This document shows positions 16,743 through 25,124 of a DNA stretch of 32,613 nucleotides, piece by piece; position 1 is the first letter of the stretch; each line of letters opens with the position of its first letter. A program made the position numbers and the translations under genes. The notes under the pieces were generated by a model. It was not told where the DNA came from. It did no database searches and worked only from the letters and a program-made list of their open reading frames with translations. Where the stretch lies: positions 1 to 32,613 of the forward strand of contig JAPKMW010000115.1 in the NCBI GenBank assembly GCA_026645575.1, given 5' to 3'. The stretch is from Caldilineaceae bacterium (GTDB lineage: Bacteria; Chloroflexota; Anaerolineae; Caldilineales; Caldilineaceae).

Positions 16743-17255
16743 CTACTTGTTGGCGATGCGCAGATCAATACCCGACACATAATTGCCGGACGGTTCGGTT
16801 GAAATCATGACAAAAGAGTCGCCCTTGGGATCAACGAAGAGATTGAAGGCCGGCCCATTATCGATCTGCACCCTGTACTCACCGGTGCAATCGGCGTTGA
16901 CCGTGTAGGTGATGGGAACGGTGACATTATCCAGAAAGATCTCGCTGCCGACCCGCACCGTTACAATGTCGCTGCCTGTCCCGTCGCCGTTGAAGGTGTG
17001 AATGCCGGCATCGGCTCCCGGCGTTGGCTCGGTCACGCCGAAGGCGGGGGGCAAAATCGTACCCGAATGGGCAAAGAGATAGCGCCCCTTGAGTGTGGCC
17101 AGGCTGCATGATTCCGGGGCTGCCGCCGCTAGTCCTGTCACTGTAGTGAGCGTACTGCCCGTGGCGGCGCTAATCGGACGGATCGACTGGCAGGCCGCAA
17201 ACAATAGCGCCAACGCCGATAATAGAGCAATGGCTGATAGCTTTACCTTGCGCAT
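16743..17255 (-). CDS. Secreted lipoprotein of unknown function
   Basis: 170 residues with a lipoprotein signal peptide: MRKVK, a hydrophobic stretch, and the lipobox LFAA followed by Cys22. The mature part is a beta-rich single domain (CSLATLKGRYLF, then IHTFNGDGTGSDIV and CTGEYRVQI) resembling small secreted proteins annotated only as hypothetical. The conserved Cys pair (CSLATL and DCTGEY) could form a disulfide. It should sit on the outer face of the membrane. AAGGAGAA precedes the ATG. It is divergent from the XRE-STAND gene at 17506, with the direct-repeat site 137 bases before its own start, so it may be that regulator's target. Confidence 0.75.
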   Translation of the reverse strand: MRKVKLSAIALLSALALLFAACQSIRPISAATGSTLTTVTGLAAAAPESCSLATLKGRYLFAHSGTILPPAFGVTEPTPGADAGIHTFNGDGTGSDIVTVRVGSEIFLDNVTVPITYTVNADCTGEYRVQIDNGPAFNLFVDPKGDSFVMISTEPSGNYVSGIDLRIANK

Positions 17256-17391
17256 GATGGTTCTCCTTTTTCATAAATAGCTGGTCGGTTTGTAAAATCG
17301 TGTGTAACTCTTAGCATCTGTTGGTCCCAGGCCGATGATTCTGCCCGTGCGCTTACTCTACCGGCTGGGGCGGCCAGGCGCCAGCGCTTTC

Positions 17392-17412
17392 TTCACAAAA
17401 ACTTCACAAAAA
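17392..17412 (+). promoter_or_regulatory. Double direct-repeat regulatory site of XRE-STAND gene 2
   Basis: TTCACAAAAA occurs at 17392-17401 and again at 17403-17412, period 11, followed by a degenerate third unit (TACAC at 17414). It is preceded by AGCGCTTTC, comparable to AGCGTTTTT at the other sites. The site lies 93 bases before the start codon. No promoter after it is clear enough to call. Confidence 0.7.
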
Positions 17413-17505
17413 GTACACGGGTTGGCACTTTGCCCAGTGGCAGGATTGGTTAAAAAGTTGAGTGGAAGTCTGTTGTCATACAAGGTTGAAGAGGAGTTGA
17501 ACCCC

Positions 17506-20196
17506 ATGTCGCTTCACGCCGCGCTCGCCTTTGGCGCCTTACTGAAACGCCTGCGCAAAGATGCAGGAATGACCCAACGCGATCTTGCCGCGGCGCTGGG
17601 GTATAGTGAGTCGCTGATTTGCAGTCTGGAAAAAGCGCAGCGGCTCCCCGATCTGCAAGCGGTGATGGAGCGCTTTATCCCAGCCCTGGGATTACAGGAT
17701 GAGCCTGCCACCGCCGGCGCTTTGATCGAGCAGGCCGCGCTGGCGCGTGGACAGCGTCTACCGGTTACGGTCACTACGCCGCGCACGGTCCCTAGGGCAG
17801 GGCAGGTGCAGCCTGTGGCGCGTCGCGTCCATTTGCCGCCATTACCCTCCGCCTTGATCGGGCGCGAGAACATCGTCAATCAGCTTTGTCATCGGTTGGC
17901 GGGCCACCAGGGTCGTCTGTTGACCTTCGTGGGCGCGCCAGGCGTCGGTAAGACGACGCTAGCGTTAGCCGTCGCGGCACGCGTGCAAGCTTTCTATGCC
18001 GATGGTGCGATCTTTGTGGCGTTGGCCGCCATCGCTGATCCAGCCTTAATGGCTGTTGCCATCCTTCTCGCCGCCGGCAGCAGTGACGTCGCCCCCAAAT
18101 CGCCGCAAGACGAGCTAATTGCCTTTCTGCGGCGCAAGACCATGCTCCTGATCTTGGACAATCTGGAACAGATCGACGGCGCCGCCGGCCTGATCGCCAC
18201 GGTAGTGGCCGAATATCCCGGCATCGCTGTGTTGGCGACCAGCCGCGAACGGTTGCATCTGCGCGCCGAACAGCGCTGCAAGGTGCCGCCACTTGACCAA
18301 GCGGCGGCGCTGGAACTCTTTGTTCAGCGTGCGCAGGTGGTTGCCCCCGACTTCCGCCTGACGCCGCAAAACCAGCCGACCGTGGCGGCGATCTGCCAAC
18401 GGCTGGACTATCTGCCGCTGGCATTGGAGTTGTGCGCCGCTCATATCGATCTCCTCGCTCCCGCCCAACTGCTGGCGCACTTGCAGACGCGCCCGTTGGA
18501 TTTGTTGGTGGATGGCGCTCATGATCTCCCCTCGCACCAACGCACCTTGCGCACCGCCATCCTCCACAGTTACGCCTTGCTGGGTGAAGAAGAGCAACGC
18601 CTCTTGCGCGGCCTGGGCGTTTTTGCCGGCGGCTTTACCTTAGCGGAAGTAAGCGCCATCATGGCTGAGTGGGCAGCGATTGGGTACTTGGGTGCAGAGA
18701 GCGCCGTCAGCATCCCTTGGCCCATCACCCTGATGGGTGTGGAGCGCATTCAAGGCGCGCTCCACACGCTGATCAACCATAATCTGGTGCGTAGCGAAAC
18801 CTCGGTAGAGGGTGAATCGCGCTTTTTTCTCCTGGAAATGATCCGGGCGTTTGCCCTGGAACAGTTGCGCACCCAGGGTGAGGAAGCGCGCTTGGAGCAG
18901 GCTCACTACGCGGTCTATTTGCAACTCTTCCGCACGGGCGACCGTCACCTACGTGGCCCCGATGCGCCAAGCTGGTTGACCCGTTTGCTGCCGGAGCGCG
19001 ACAACTTGCGCGCCGCCTTGCAATGGACGCTTGACGGTGTGCGCTATACCGATGCCGCCTGGTTGATGGTGGCAATCAGCTATTTCTGGGCGCTATCGGG
19101 TGACGGCTACGAAGAAGCCAGGTGGTTGGCGCAACTCCTGCCCCACCGACAGGTGCTCGCCCCTGACCTGCGGCTGGCTGTCCTTTTGACCTTTTACCGC
19201 ACGGCGGCTACGTTGCAAGAATTTCAGCCCATAAACCGTTGGGCAGGGGAAGTGATGGCGCTGTTGGAGCTTTGTGAGGACAAGCTCCTGCATGCCTTTG
19301 CCTGGGCTTTAATCGCTGGAACATTAACCGATGTTGACCAGGCGACCGCAGCCAGAGAGCGCAGCATTACGTTGGCGCGCGCCGCTGGTGAAAAGCCGGG
19401 GCTAGGCGCTGAATTTGGCGCCATTACTGACCAGAATTTTGTCCTTGCCACCTATCTCGCCTGGTATGCAGATTTCTTGATCGAGCAGGGGGAATGGGCG
19501 CGCGCTGCGCCCATGGCAACCGAGAGTCTAGAACGCGCCCGTGCGCAAGGCGATCCCTGGGGGATTAGTGCTGGCTATGGCATGTTAGGTCGTCTGGCGC
19601 TGTTGCAAGGTGATCTTGAACAGGCGCAACGGCGCTTTCTTGAAGCCGTGACCATTGCAACGACCTTCCAGTTCCCCCGAATACAGTGCGCCTGGCAGCC
19701 GTTGCTGGGAATTGTCGCCCTGTACAGCGGCAACGCACCGGAAGCGCGGCGGCTGCTGGATGAGAGCCTGCAACTTTGTCTTCAGTTGAAAGAGAACCTC
19801 TGCCTGCCACAACTCTACACCTATCTGGCAGAGGTTGCGCTATGGCAAGGGGAATTTGACCAGGCTGCGCAGTGGCTGGCGCAAAGTCTGACCGATGGCG
19901 CCCAAACCGCGCGAATCACCTTTGAGGAAGTGCAGCGGTGCTGGGTGGCGGCCCGTCTCGCCACCGCACAACAACAATACCAACGCGCCGCCACCCTCTT
20001 TGGCCTAGCCGAGCAAGCGCACAGCCAGATCCACTATGTGATCGGCGGCCCCCTGCGCGCCCTGGCGGACACCACGCTGGCGACGGTGCAGGCAGCGCTG
20101 GAACCGGCGGTCTTTGCCAAGGCGTTCGCCGCCGGGCAACAGATGACGCTGGCAGAGGCGTTTGCTAGGATTTCAGCGCCGAGGCAAATCGCCTAG
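17506..20196 (+). CDS. XRE-type STAND transcriptional regulator (gene 2)
   Basis: 896 residues from the ATG at 17506, which GAGGAG precedes by 9 bases; the longer frame back to 17335 would run through the regulatory repeats and is rejected. The XRE domain is at residues 8-54 (AGMTQRDLAAALGYSESLIC), almost the same as in gene 1. The NTPase has Walker A GAPGVGKT (143-150), ILDNLEQ, ATSRERLHLRAEQ and YLPLALELCA. TPR repeats fill the C-terminal half. It is divergent from the lipoprotein gene. Its stop is 5 bases from that of the convergent DUF234-type ATPase gene, leaving no room for a terminator. Confidence 0.92.
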   Translation: MSLHAALAFGALLKRLRKDAGMTQRDLAAALGYSESLICSLEKAQRLPDLQAVMERFIPALGLQDEPATAGALIEQAALARGQRLPVTVTTPRTVPRAGQVQPVARRVHLPPLPSALIGRENIVNQLCHRLAGHQGRLLTFVGAPGVGKTTLALAVAARVQAFYADGAIFVALAAIADPALMAVAILLAAGSSDVAPKSPQDELIAFLRRKTMLLILDNLEQIDGAAGLIATVVAEYPGIAVLATSRERLHLRAEQRCKVPPLDQAAALELFVQRAQVVAPDFRLTPQNQPTVAAICQRLDYLPLALELCAAHIDLLAPAQLLAHLQTRPLDLLVDGAHDLPSHQRTLRTAILHSYALLGEEEQRLLRGLGVFAGGFTLAEVSAIMAEWAAIGYLGAESAVSIPWPITLMGVERIQGALHTLINHNLVRSETSVEGESRFFLLEMIRAFALEQLRTQGEEARLEQAHYAVYLQLFRTGDRHLRGPDAPSWLTRLLPERDNLRAALQWTLDGVRYTDAAWLMVAISYFWALSGDGYEEARWLAQLLPHRQVLAPDLRLAVLLTFYRTAATLQEFQPINRWAGEVMALLELCEDKLLHAFAWALIAGTLTDVDQATAARERSITLARAAGEKPGLGAEFGAITDQNFVLATYLAWYADFLIEQGEWARAAPMATESLERARAQGDPWGISAGYGMLGRLALLQGDLEQAQRRFLEAVTIATTFQFPRIQCAWQPLLGIVALYSGNAPEARRLLDESLQLCLQLKENLCLPQLYTYLAEVALWQGEFDQAAQWLAQSLTDGAQTARITFEEVQRCWVAARLATAQQQYQRAATLFGLAEQAHSQIHYVIGGPLRALADTTLATVQAALEPAVFAKAFAAGQQMTLAEAFARISAPRQIA

Positions 20197-20201
20197 TTCT
20201 A

Positions 20202-21608
20202 TTAGCTTCCCTGCACCACACTCTCCGGTGTAAATAGAAAAAGATTGCGTTCCTCTGCCACCAGCGCCTGCAGCCCAGGCGCCGGGTTACGGGCATAGAC
20301 GGCATAATAAACATCCCAGTGCGCATCGCTGCCCCGTAACCAGAGCTGGCTCTGTGTCATCAAGCGTTCTAGATGTTGGCGGGTAAAGGGTTCCTGGCGC
20401 CAGCGCGCCTCGCCAAAGACCACCGACCGGCTGTGGCGGTCCAGACCTACGACATCTAGTTGGGCCTGGCGGTTCCACCAAGAGCCAACTTCGCTGATGG
20501 GGGGCAGGCCCTGTTGACGGCTTTGGCTCAACAGGTGCAGACGCGCAACCTGTTCCCAGATCGGCGCCGTCACTTGCGCTAACTCCATACGGATGGTTTG
20601 CCAGGCGGCTTCTTGCCCTACACCAATTTCCAATTCTGCCAAATGGGGTTCAACATAGCGGTGCCAAAAAGACAAAAAGGGGTCAGCGAGGTGATAAAGC
20701 GCCCACCGCTGACGCGCTGGATCTCGTTCGAGCGGTTGACGCGCAATCAGTAGCCCTAGTTCCTGGAGGGTATGAAGATAGTGCGAGAGGTTTTTGCCCT
20801 GAAAGCCAGCCGCTTGGACAATCGCTTGGCGGGTGTGGGCGCCTTTGGCAATGACCTGCAGCACGCGCATGTAGAGGCGAATATCCATCCCTTGCAACTC
20901 CAGGTGAAGCTGCAAGGGGATTTCGTTCAACAGTGAGCCGGTCGGCGCCAAGACAACGCGGCGGATGTTGGTTAAGAGATCGACCGCTGGATCAACTGAG
21001 ATCAAATAATAGGGCAGTCCCCCTAGGATCGCATACGTTTCAATGATCGCATCAGGGCTATAGGTCGGAAAAAAGGCCGGTAGATCAGCGACCGTTAACG
21101 GTTTTAGTTCAAACGGCCAGGTATGGCGCAAATAGAGGGGCGAATCCGCCGCCAATAGTTCGCGCCGCATTACACTGAGCAATGAACCGGTCAGCACCAG
21201 AAAGATCTGTGTGTGTTGCAAGGCCATGTCCCAGACCATTTGCAAATAGGAGGTAATGGGGGGATAGGCGGCGACCAAACGGGGAAATTCATCGATCACC
21301 ACGACAAAGCGCCCAGCGGCGGCCAATGGCACCAAGGCGCGCAGGGCGCTCTCCCAATCGGGATACGAAAAATCAGCCGCTACCGTTTGACCGGCGGCCT
21401 GTTGGATCAATTGCGAGAAACGACGCAGTAAAGTCGCGCTGTCATCTTCGGTGGCAAAGAAGAAGAGATGGGGTTTTGCTTGCACCCAGTGGTGTAACAA
21501 ACTGGTTTTGCCAACCCGCCGACGACCGTACAGCACCACGATCTCCGCCCGTCGTCCAGCATAGCGTGTATCCAAGTACCCAAGTTCGCGTGTTCGGTTG
21601 ATCAGCAT
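20202..21608 (-). CDS. DUF234-type ATPase with nuclease-like C-terminus
   Basis: 468 residues. The N-terminus is the MNS-type ATPase: Walker A GRRRVGKT (28-35), Walker B VVVIDEFPRL and sensor VLTGSLLSVM. A winged helix follows (about 265-310, ARQAIVQAAGFQGKNLSHYLHTLQ is cut here for length: key part GKNLSHYL), then the DUF234 region with GSWWNRQAQLDVVGLD and FGEARW. The last part matches the usual nuclease-like D..GECKW pattern except that Lys is Arg. Function in this family is poorly known; nucleic-acid handling or a mobile-element link has been suggested. GAGGA lies 9 bases before the ATG. Upstream sits a pair of mutually exclusive hairpins (21662-21724). Confidence 0.87.
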   Translation of the reverse strand: MLINRTRELGYLDTRYAGRRAEIVVLYGRRRVGKTSLLHHWVQAKPHLFFFATEDDSATLLRRFSQLIQQAAGQTVAADFSYPDWESALRALVPLAAAGRFVVVIDEFPRLVAAYPPITSYLQMVWDMALQHTQIFLVLTGSLLSVMRRELLAADSPLYLRHTWPFELKPLTVADLPAFFPTYSPDAIIETYAILGGLPYYLISVDPAVDLLTNIRRVVLAPTGSLLNEIPLQLHLELQGMDIRLYMRVLQVIAKGAHTRQAIVQAAGFQGKNLSHYLHTLQELGLLIARQPLERDPARQRWALYHLADPFLSFWHRYVEPHLAELEIGVGQEAAWQTIRMELAQVTAPIWEQVARLHLLSQSRQQGLPPISEVGSWWNRQAQLDVVGLDRHSRSVVFGEARWRQEPFTRQHLERLMTQSQLWLRGSDAHWDVYYAVYARNPAPGLQALVAEERNLFLFTPESVVQGS

Positions 21609-21661
21609 GGGCAGAGTCCTCTGGGTTAGATGGTTCGCGGTTGATCTGAATTATTACGATT

Positions 21662-21724
21662 TTATCATTTAGAATGACAATTTGCAAGATTGTCATTCTA
21701 AATGATAATCTTGCAAATTGTCAT
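21662..21724. repeat. Two mutually exclusive perfect hairpins upstream of the ATPase gene
   Basis: Stem A pairs 21662-21681 with 21689-21708 (20 bp, 7-base loop). Stem B pairs 21674-21691 with 21707-21724 (18 bp, 15-base loop). They share bases, so only one can form at a time. The stretch is AT-rich, unlike the surroundings, and lies 53 bases before the ATPase start. No T-run follows either stem. Confidence 0.75.
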
Positions 21725-21829
21725 CCCCTCAATTCATCCTAATCCCTCGAACTGCCGTTATAAAAGATCAATGATTGGCGTATCGCCGCACCGCTACCCT
21801 CTGCCACACGACTGGCAAGTCGCCTGGCA

Positions 21830-21877
21830 ACACTGCCAGTTGGTTGATGTTGGCAGACAACAATCAACTGGCAGTGT
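21830..21877. repeat. 13-bp inverted repeat behind the small gene at 21917
   Basis: ACACTGCCAGTTG at 21830-21842 pairs perfectly with 21865-21877, and the inner bases (TTGATGTTG and CAACAATCAA) extend the pairing with one bulge. It lies 39 bases past the stop codon of the minus-strand gene and may form a 3' hairpin; no T-run follows. Confidence 0.6.
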
Positions 21878-21916
21878 GAATTTTCCCGTTGGCTGATTGT
21901 GCTTCTCGGCAATTGG

Positions 21917-22213
21917 TTAAGTTGTCGGCTGGATGCCGATCATGCTTTCAATCTCAAGATATTGAAAACAACCGAGGCGCTCCATTGCGTCGCGCCATTT
22001 TTGTACTGCCTCCAGGCTGGGATAGACCTCGATGCCAAAGACATGCCAATCGGATGACCAGCAGGTGTGGCAGGCCGGGACCACCGACTTACCGCCACTC
22101 GCTTGAAAGGCTTTCCCCATCTCGGCAAATAGCTGATCCTTCTCACTCTGTGTCAATTGCTGCCAGGCGTTGGTGTAGCGGCCACGGAAAAAGCGGTAGA
22201 TTGGTTCGTTCAT
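21917..22213 (-). CDS. Small hypothetical protein, possibly ferredoxin-fold
   Basis: 98 residues; I do not recognise the family. The pattern of a helix rich in charged residues (QSEKDQLFAEMGKAFQ), a Cys-x-x-Cys (ACHTC), a strand (HVFGIEVYPS) and a helix (LEAVQKWRDAMERL) hints at a dimeric alpha-beta barrel fold, as in the NIPSNAP-like protein of the neighbouring unit. Cys-x-x-Cys could bind metal or form a disulfide. GAGGAG precedes the ATG by 9 bases, so translation is likely. It is the minus-strand partner divergent from the XRE-STAND gene at 22449, with the direct-repeat site 109 bases before its start. Confidence 0.65.
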   Translation of the reverse strand: MNEPIYRFFRGRYTNAWQQLTQSEKDQLFAEMGKAFQASGGKSVVPACHTCWSSDWHVFGIEVYPSLEAVQKWRDAMERLGCFQYLEIESMIGIQPTT

Positions 22214-22321
22214 GGGCTTGTCTCCTCTACAAAGATCGGATAGTTTGAATCGCCGTCGGCGCCGTAGTTTTCTGCGCTTGGTTCAGCATAGCGCTGCCGC
22301 ATCACCGAAGGAAGCGTTTTT

Positions 22322-22348
22322 GCCACAAAAATGCCACAAAAATCCGCA
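22322..22348 (+). promoter_or_regulatory. Direct-repeat regulatory site of XRE-STAND gene 3
   Basis: GCCACAAAAA occurs at 22322-22331 and 22333-22342 (period 11), followed by a partial unit TCCGCA at 22343. AAGCGTTTTT precedes it. The array ends 15 bases before a likely -35 box and about 100 bases before the start codon, the same placement as at 13854 and 17392. Confidence 0.7.
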
Positions 22349-22363
22349 GCCGTCGCACCACGT

Positions 22364-22393
22364 TTGTCGCAGTGCCGCGCGTGCGATTACAAT
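22364..22393 (+). promoter_or_regulatory. Likely promoter of XRE-STAND gene 3
   Basis: TTGTCG at 22364-22369 and TACAAT at 22388-22393 are 18 bases apart. Transcription from about 22400 excludes the upstream in-frame ATG at 22212 and supports a start at 22428 or 22449. Confidence 0.5.
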
Positions 22394-22448
22394 GAATCAG
22401 CACAGGCATTCTTCTGGATGGCGCATAATGGAGAACCGAGTCGGCCCC

Positions 22449-25124
22449 ATGAACCCAACCTTTGGCACTTTCCTGAAACAGTTGCGCAAGCGCGCCGGTA
22501 TGACGCAGACGGATCTGGCCGCAGCCACGGGCTACAGTCGCACGTTGATCGGCGCGTTGGAACAGAACGCGCGGTTGCCCGATGTTCAGGTGATTCTGCA
22601 AAGCTATCTGCCGGCGTTGGGCTTGCAAGATGAGCCACATCTGGCAAAACAATTGGTCGAGTTAGCAGCGCAGGCGCGCGGGGAACGCCCCGTTGCTTAT
22701 CCACCGTCCACCCAGCAGCCGTACCGCGAGAGCGCAACAGCAGCGACAGCAGAGCGCGCCCACCTCCCCCATCCACCTACAGCGCTGATTGGACGCGAAC
22801 AGGAGCTTCGCTATTTGTGTCGGCGTATATTGGGCCACCAGGGGCGTTTGTTGACCTTGATTGGTCCGCCGGGCATCGGCAAGACACGCTTGGCGCTGGC
22901 GGTGGCCGCACAGTTGCAACCGCACTATAGCGATGGTGTACTCTTCGTCCCGTTAGCCGCCATTGGCGATGCGGCCACAATGGTCGCTGCGATCCTGACC
23001 GCTACCGGTCATCGGCATGTCAGTCCGCAGCCGCCGCAAACCCAGCTTGTGGCGCTGCTCCGCCGCAAATCACTGCTTTTGGTCTTGGACAATTTTGAGC
23101 AACTGCTTGCTCCCGCGTTAGCAGATGAGGCCGTACAATTGGTGGCGGCGTTGGTGGCGTTCTGTCCAGGGCTGATGGTGCTGACGACCAGTCGCGAGCG
23201 CTTGCATTTGCGTTCAGAGCAATGTTACAAAGTTCCGCCACTGGCCCTCACGGATGCGGTTGACCTCTTTGTCCACCGCGCCCAGGCGGTGAATGGCGAT
23301 TTTGCGCTGACTCCCCCTAATCGGCCCGCCGTTGAGGCAATCTGTGAACGGCTCGATCGGCTGCCGCTGGCGATTGAGTTATGTGCCGTGCAGATCGAAC
23401 TCTTTTCACCTACGCAACTGTTGACGCACTTGCAAGCGCGTCCGCTCGATCTGTTGGTGGATGGTGCAAAGGATCTCCCACCCCAACAGCGGACTTTGCG
23501 CCAGGCCATTGCGCGCAGTTACGCGTTGTTGAATGCCGCAGAACGCACCCTCTTTCGCACGCTGGGCATCTTCGTCGGCGGCTTTACGCTGATCGAAATG
23601 GCCGTGGTGATGCTGGGTGAAGCTGTGTCCGCAGCAGCGCAGCTGAACGACGATCTTGCACCCCAGTTGGTGTTGCTGCGCACCCAGCTTCGTTCTCTGG
23701 TCAATAAAAGCCTGGTGCAGAGCGAAACCACCGCGGCCGGCGAGCAACGCTTTCTGCTCCTGGAAACAGTGCGCGAATATGCTCTGGAGCAACTCCAGCT
23801 TCACCAGGAATCAACCGGGTTGCGACAGCGCCATTACGTCACCTATCGCCAGCTTTTCCGCACCGGTGATGGCTATCTGCGCCGACCAGAGTCGGCGCGT
23901 TGGCTGGCGCGTCTGACGCCGGAGCAAGATAATCTACGCGCGGCGTTGGCATGGGCCTATCGTGAAAAACGGTATGCTGACGCGGCGTGGTTGATCATGG
24001 CAATCGGTTATTTTTGGTTCCTGATCGGCCAACGCTATGAGACCGCCGGTTGGCTCAAGCAGATCCTGCCGCACCGCCAGACCTTTCCAGCCGATCTGCG
24101 TCTTGGGATCTTGATCGTTGTCGCCAATGCGGTTCCGCCGGAAGCGAGAATCGTCTATACCGATGAGATGCGTCAATTGGTAGAGAGCAGTGCAAACCAA
24201 CTTTTGCAGGCAGCAGCATGGGGTTCGTTGGCTGCTGCGTTGCCGGATGGCGCACAGGTGGCTGCTTTAGAACGCGCAATTGCGTTGAGCCGTAGGAGTG
24301 ATGACTCTGCGGTGGATATTGCTTTCAGTGCGGCGACAGATCGTAACTTCCTTTTGTCTACTCACCTTATGACATATGCTAACTTCCATCTCAATCAGGG
24401 GGAAGTTGCCCAAGCAACAACCCTCGCGACAGAGAGCCTAACGTTCAATCGTCTGCGCGGGGATCACTCCGCGATTGGTAATGGTCTTGCCCTTCTGGGG
24501 CGCGTGGCATTCTTACAGGGCGATCTGGTACAGGCTCACACATATTTTCAAGAAGTAATGACCATTGCCGCCACGCATAACTACGCAACGATGCGTTGTG
24601 AGTGGCAACCACTCTTGGGACTTGTCACCCTCTACCAAGGTGATGCGGTGGCGGCGCAGCGTATCCTGCATGAGAGCATTGCCTTCTGCCTGGAGCAACA
24701 AGAGAAATTCTTCCTGGCGCGCAACTACACCTATCTGACCGAGGTTGCCCTAACCACAGGAGCATTGGCAGAGGCGGAGCATTGGTTGGCGCAAAGCCTG
24801 GCCGCCCATGCCGATCCGCACCAGATCACGCTGGATACGGTCGAGCGACTCTTTGTCGCCGCCCGCCTTGCGACCGCACAACAACAATACCGGCGCGCTG
24901 CGCTCCTTTTTGGTTTAGCCGAAGCGACGCACAATGCCATTCAAACCGTATTGGCCCAGCCCATGCGCGCCCTGGCGGACGCCGCGCTGGCGACCGTGCA
25001 AGCGGCGCTGGAACCGGCGGCTTTTGCCGAAGCCTTCGCCGCCGGGCAGCAGATGCCGCTAGAGGAGGCGTTTGCTGATTTTTCTCTACGAACATCTACG
25101 CGTAGAACTCCGGTGACTTCTTAA
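22449..25124 (+). CDS. XRE-type STAND transcriptional regulator (gene 3)
   Basis: 891 residues from the ATG at 22449 (MNPTFGTF, matching the paralogue start). ATG at 22428 is a fair alternative; neither has a strong ribosome site. XRE domain at residues 4-50 (AGMTQTDLAAATGYSRTLIG), NTPase with Walker A GPPGIGKT (139-146), VLDNFEQ, TTSRERLHLRSEQ and RLPLAIELCA, then TPR repeats. The recognition helix (SRTLIGALE) differs from the SLICSLE of genes 1 and 2, and its upstream decamer differs in its first base from theirs. The last 29 bases overlap the 3' end of the convergent lactonase-like gene. It is divergent from the small gene at 21917. Confidence 0.92.
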   Translation: MNPTFGTFLKQLRKRAGMTQTDLAAATGYSRTLIGALEQNARLPDVQVILQSYLPALGLQDEPHLAKQLVELAAQARGERPVAYPPSTQQPYRESATAATAERAHLPHPPTALIGREQELRYLCRRILGHQGRLLTLIGPPGIGKTRLALAVAAQLQPHYSDGVLFVPLAAIGDAATMVAAILTATGHRHVSPQPPQTQLVALLRRKSLLLVLDNFEQLLAPALADEAVQLVAALVAFCPGLMVLTTSRERLHLRSEQCYKVPPLALTDAVDLFVHRAQAVNGDFALTPPNRPAVEAICERLDRLPLAIELCAVQIELFSPTQLLTHLQARPLDLLVDGAKDLPPQQRTLRQAIARSYALLNAAERTLFRTLGIFVGGFTLIEMAVVMLGEAVSAAAQLNDDLAPQLVLLRTQLRSLVNKSLVQSETTAAGEQRFLLLETVREYALEQLQLHQESTGLRQRHYVTYRQLFRTGDGYLRRPESARWLARLTPEQDNLRAALAWAYREKRYADAAWLIMAIGYFWFLIGQRYETAGWLKQILPHRQTFPADLRLGILIVVANAVPPEARIVYTDEMRQLVESSANQLLQAAAWGSLAAALPDGAQVAALERAIALSRRSDDSAVDIAFSAATDRNFLLSTHLMTYANFHLNQGEVAQATTLATESLTFNRLRGDHSAIGNGLALLGRVAFLQGDLVQAHTYFQEVMTIAATHNYATMRCEWQPLLGLVTLYQGDAVAAQRILHESIAFCLEQQEKFFLARNYTYLTEVALTTGALAEAEHWLAQSLAAHADPHQITLDTVERLFVAARLATAQQQYRRAALLFGLAEATHNAIQTVLAQPMRALADAALATVQAALEPAAFAEAFAAGQQMPLEEAFADFSLRTSTRRTPVTS

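Larger units (their letters stand above)
21609..21916. other. 308-bp gap with structured DNA
   Basis: No gene is supported. It holds the overlapping hairpin pair at 21662-21724 in front of the ATPase gene and a separate 13-bp inverted repeat at 21830-21877 behind the small gene at 21917. I see no convincing promoter boxes. Confidence 0.5.

Noticed and set aside
17335..17505. Longer N-terminus for the XRE-STAND gene at 17506
   Set aside because: It would translate the direct-repeat site; the ATG at 17506 has GAGGAG at good spacing and matches the start of the XRE domain in paralogues.
22212..22448. Longer N-terminus for the XRE-STAND gene at 22449
   Set aside because: It would include the direct repeats and the likely promoter at 22364-22393.
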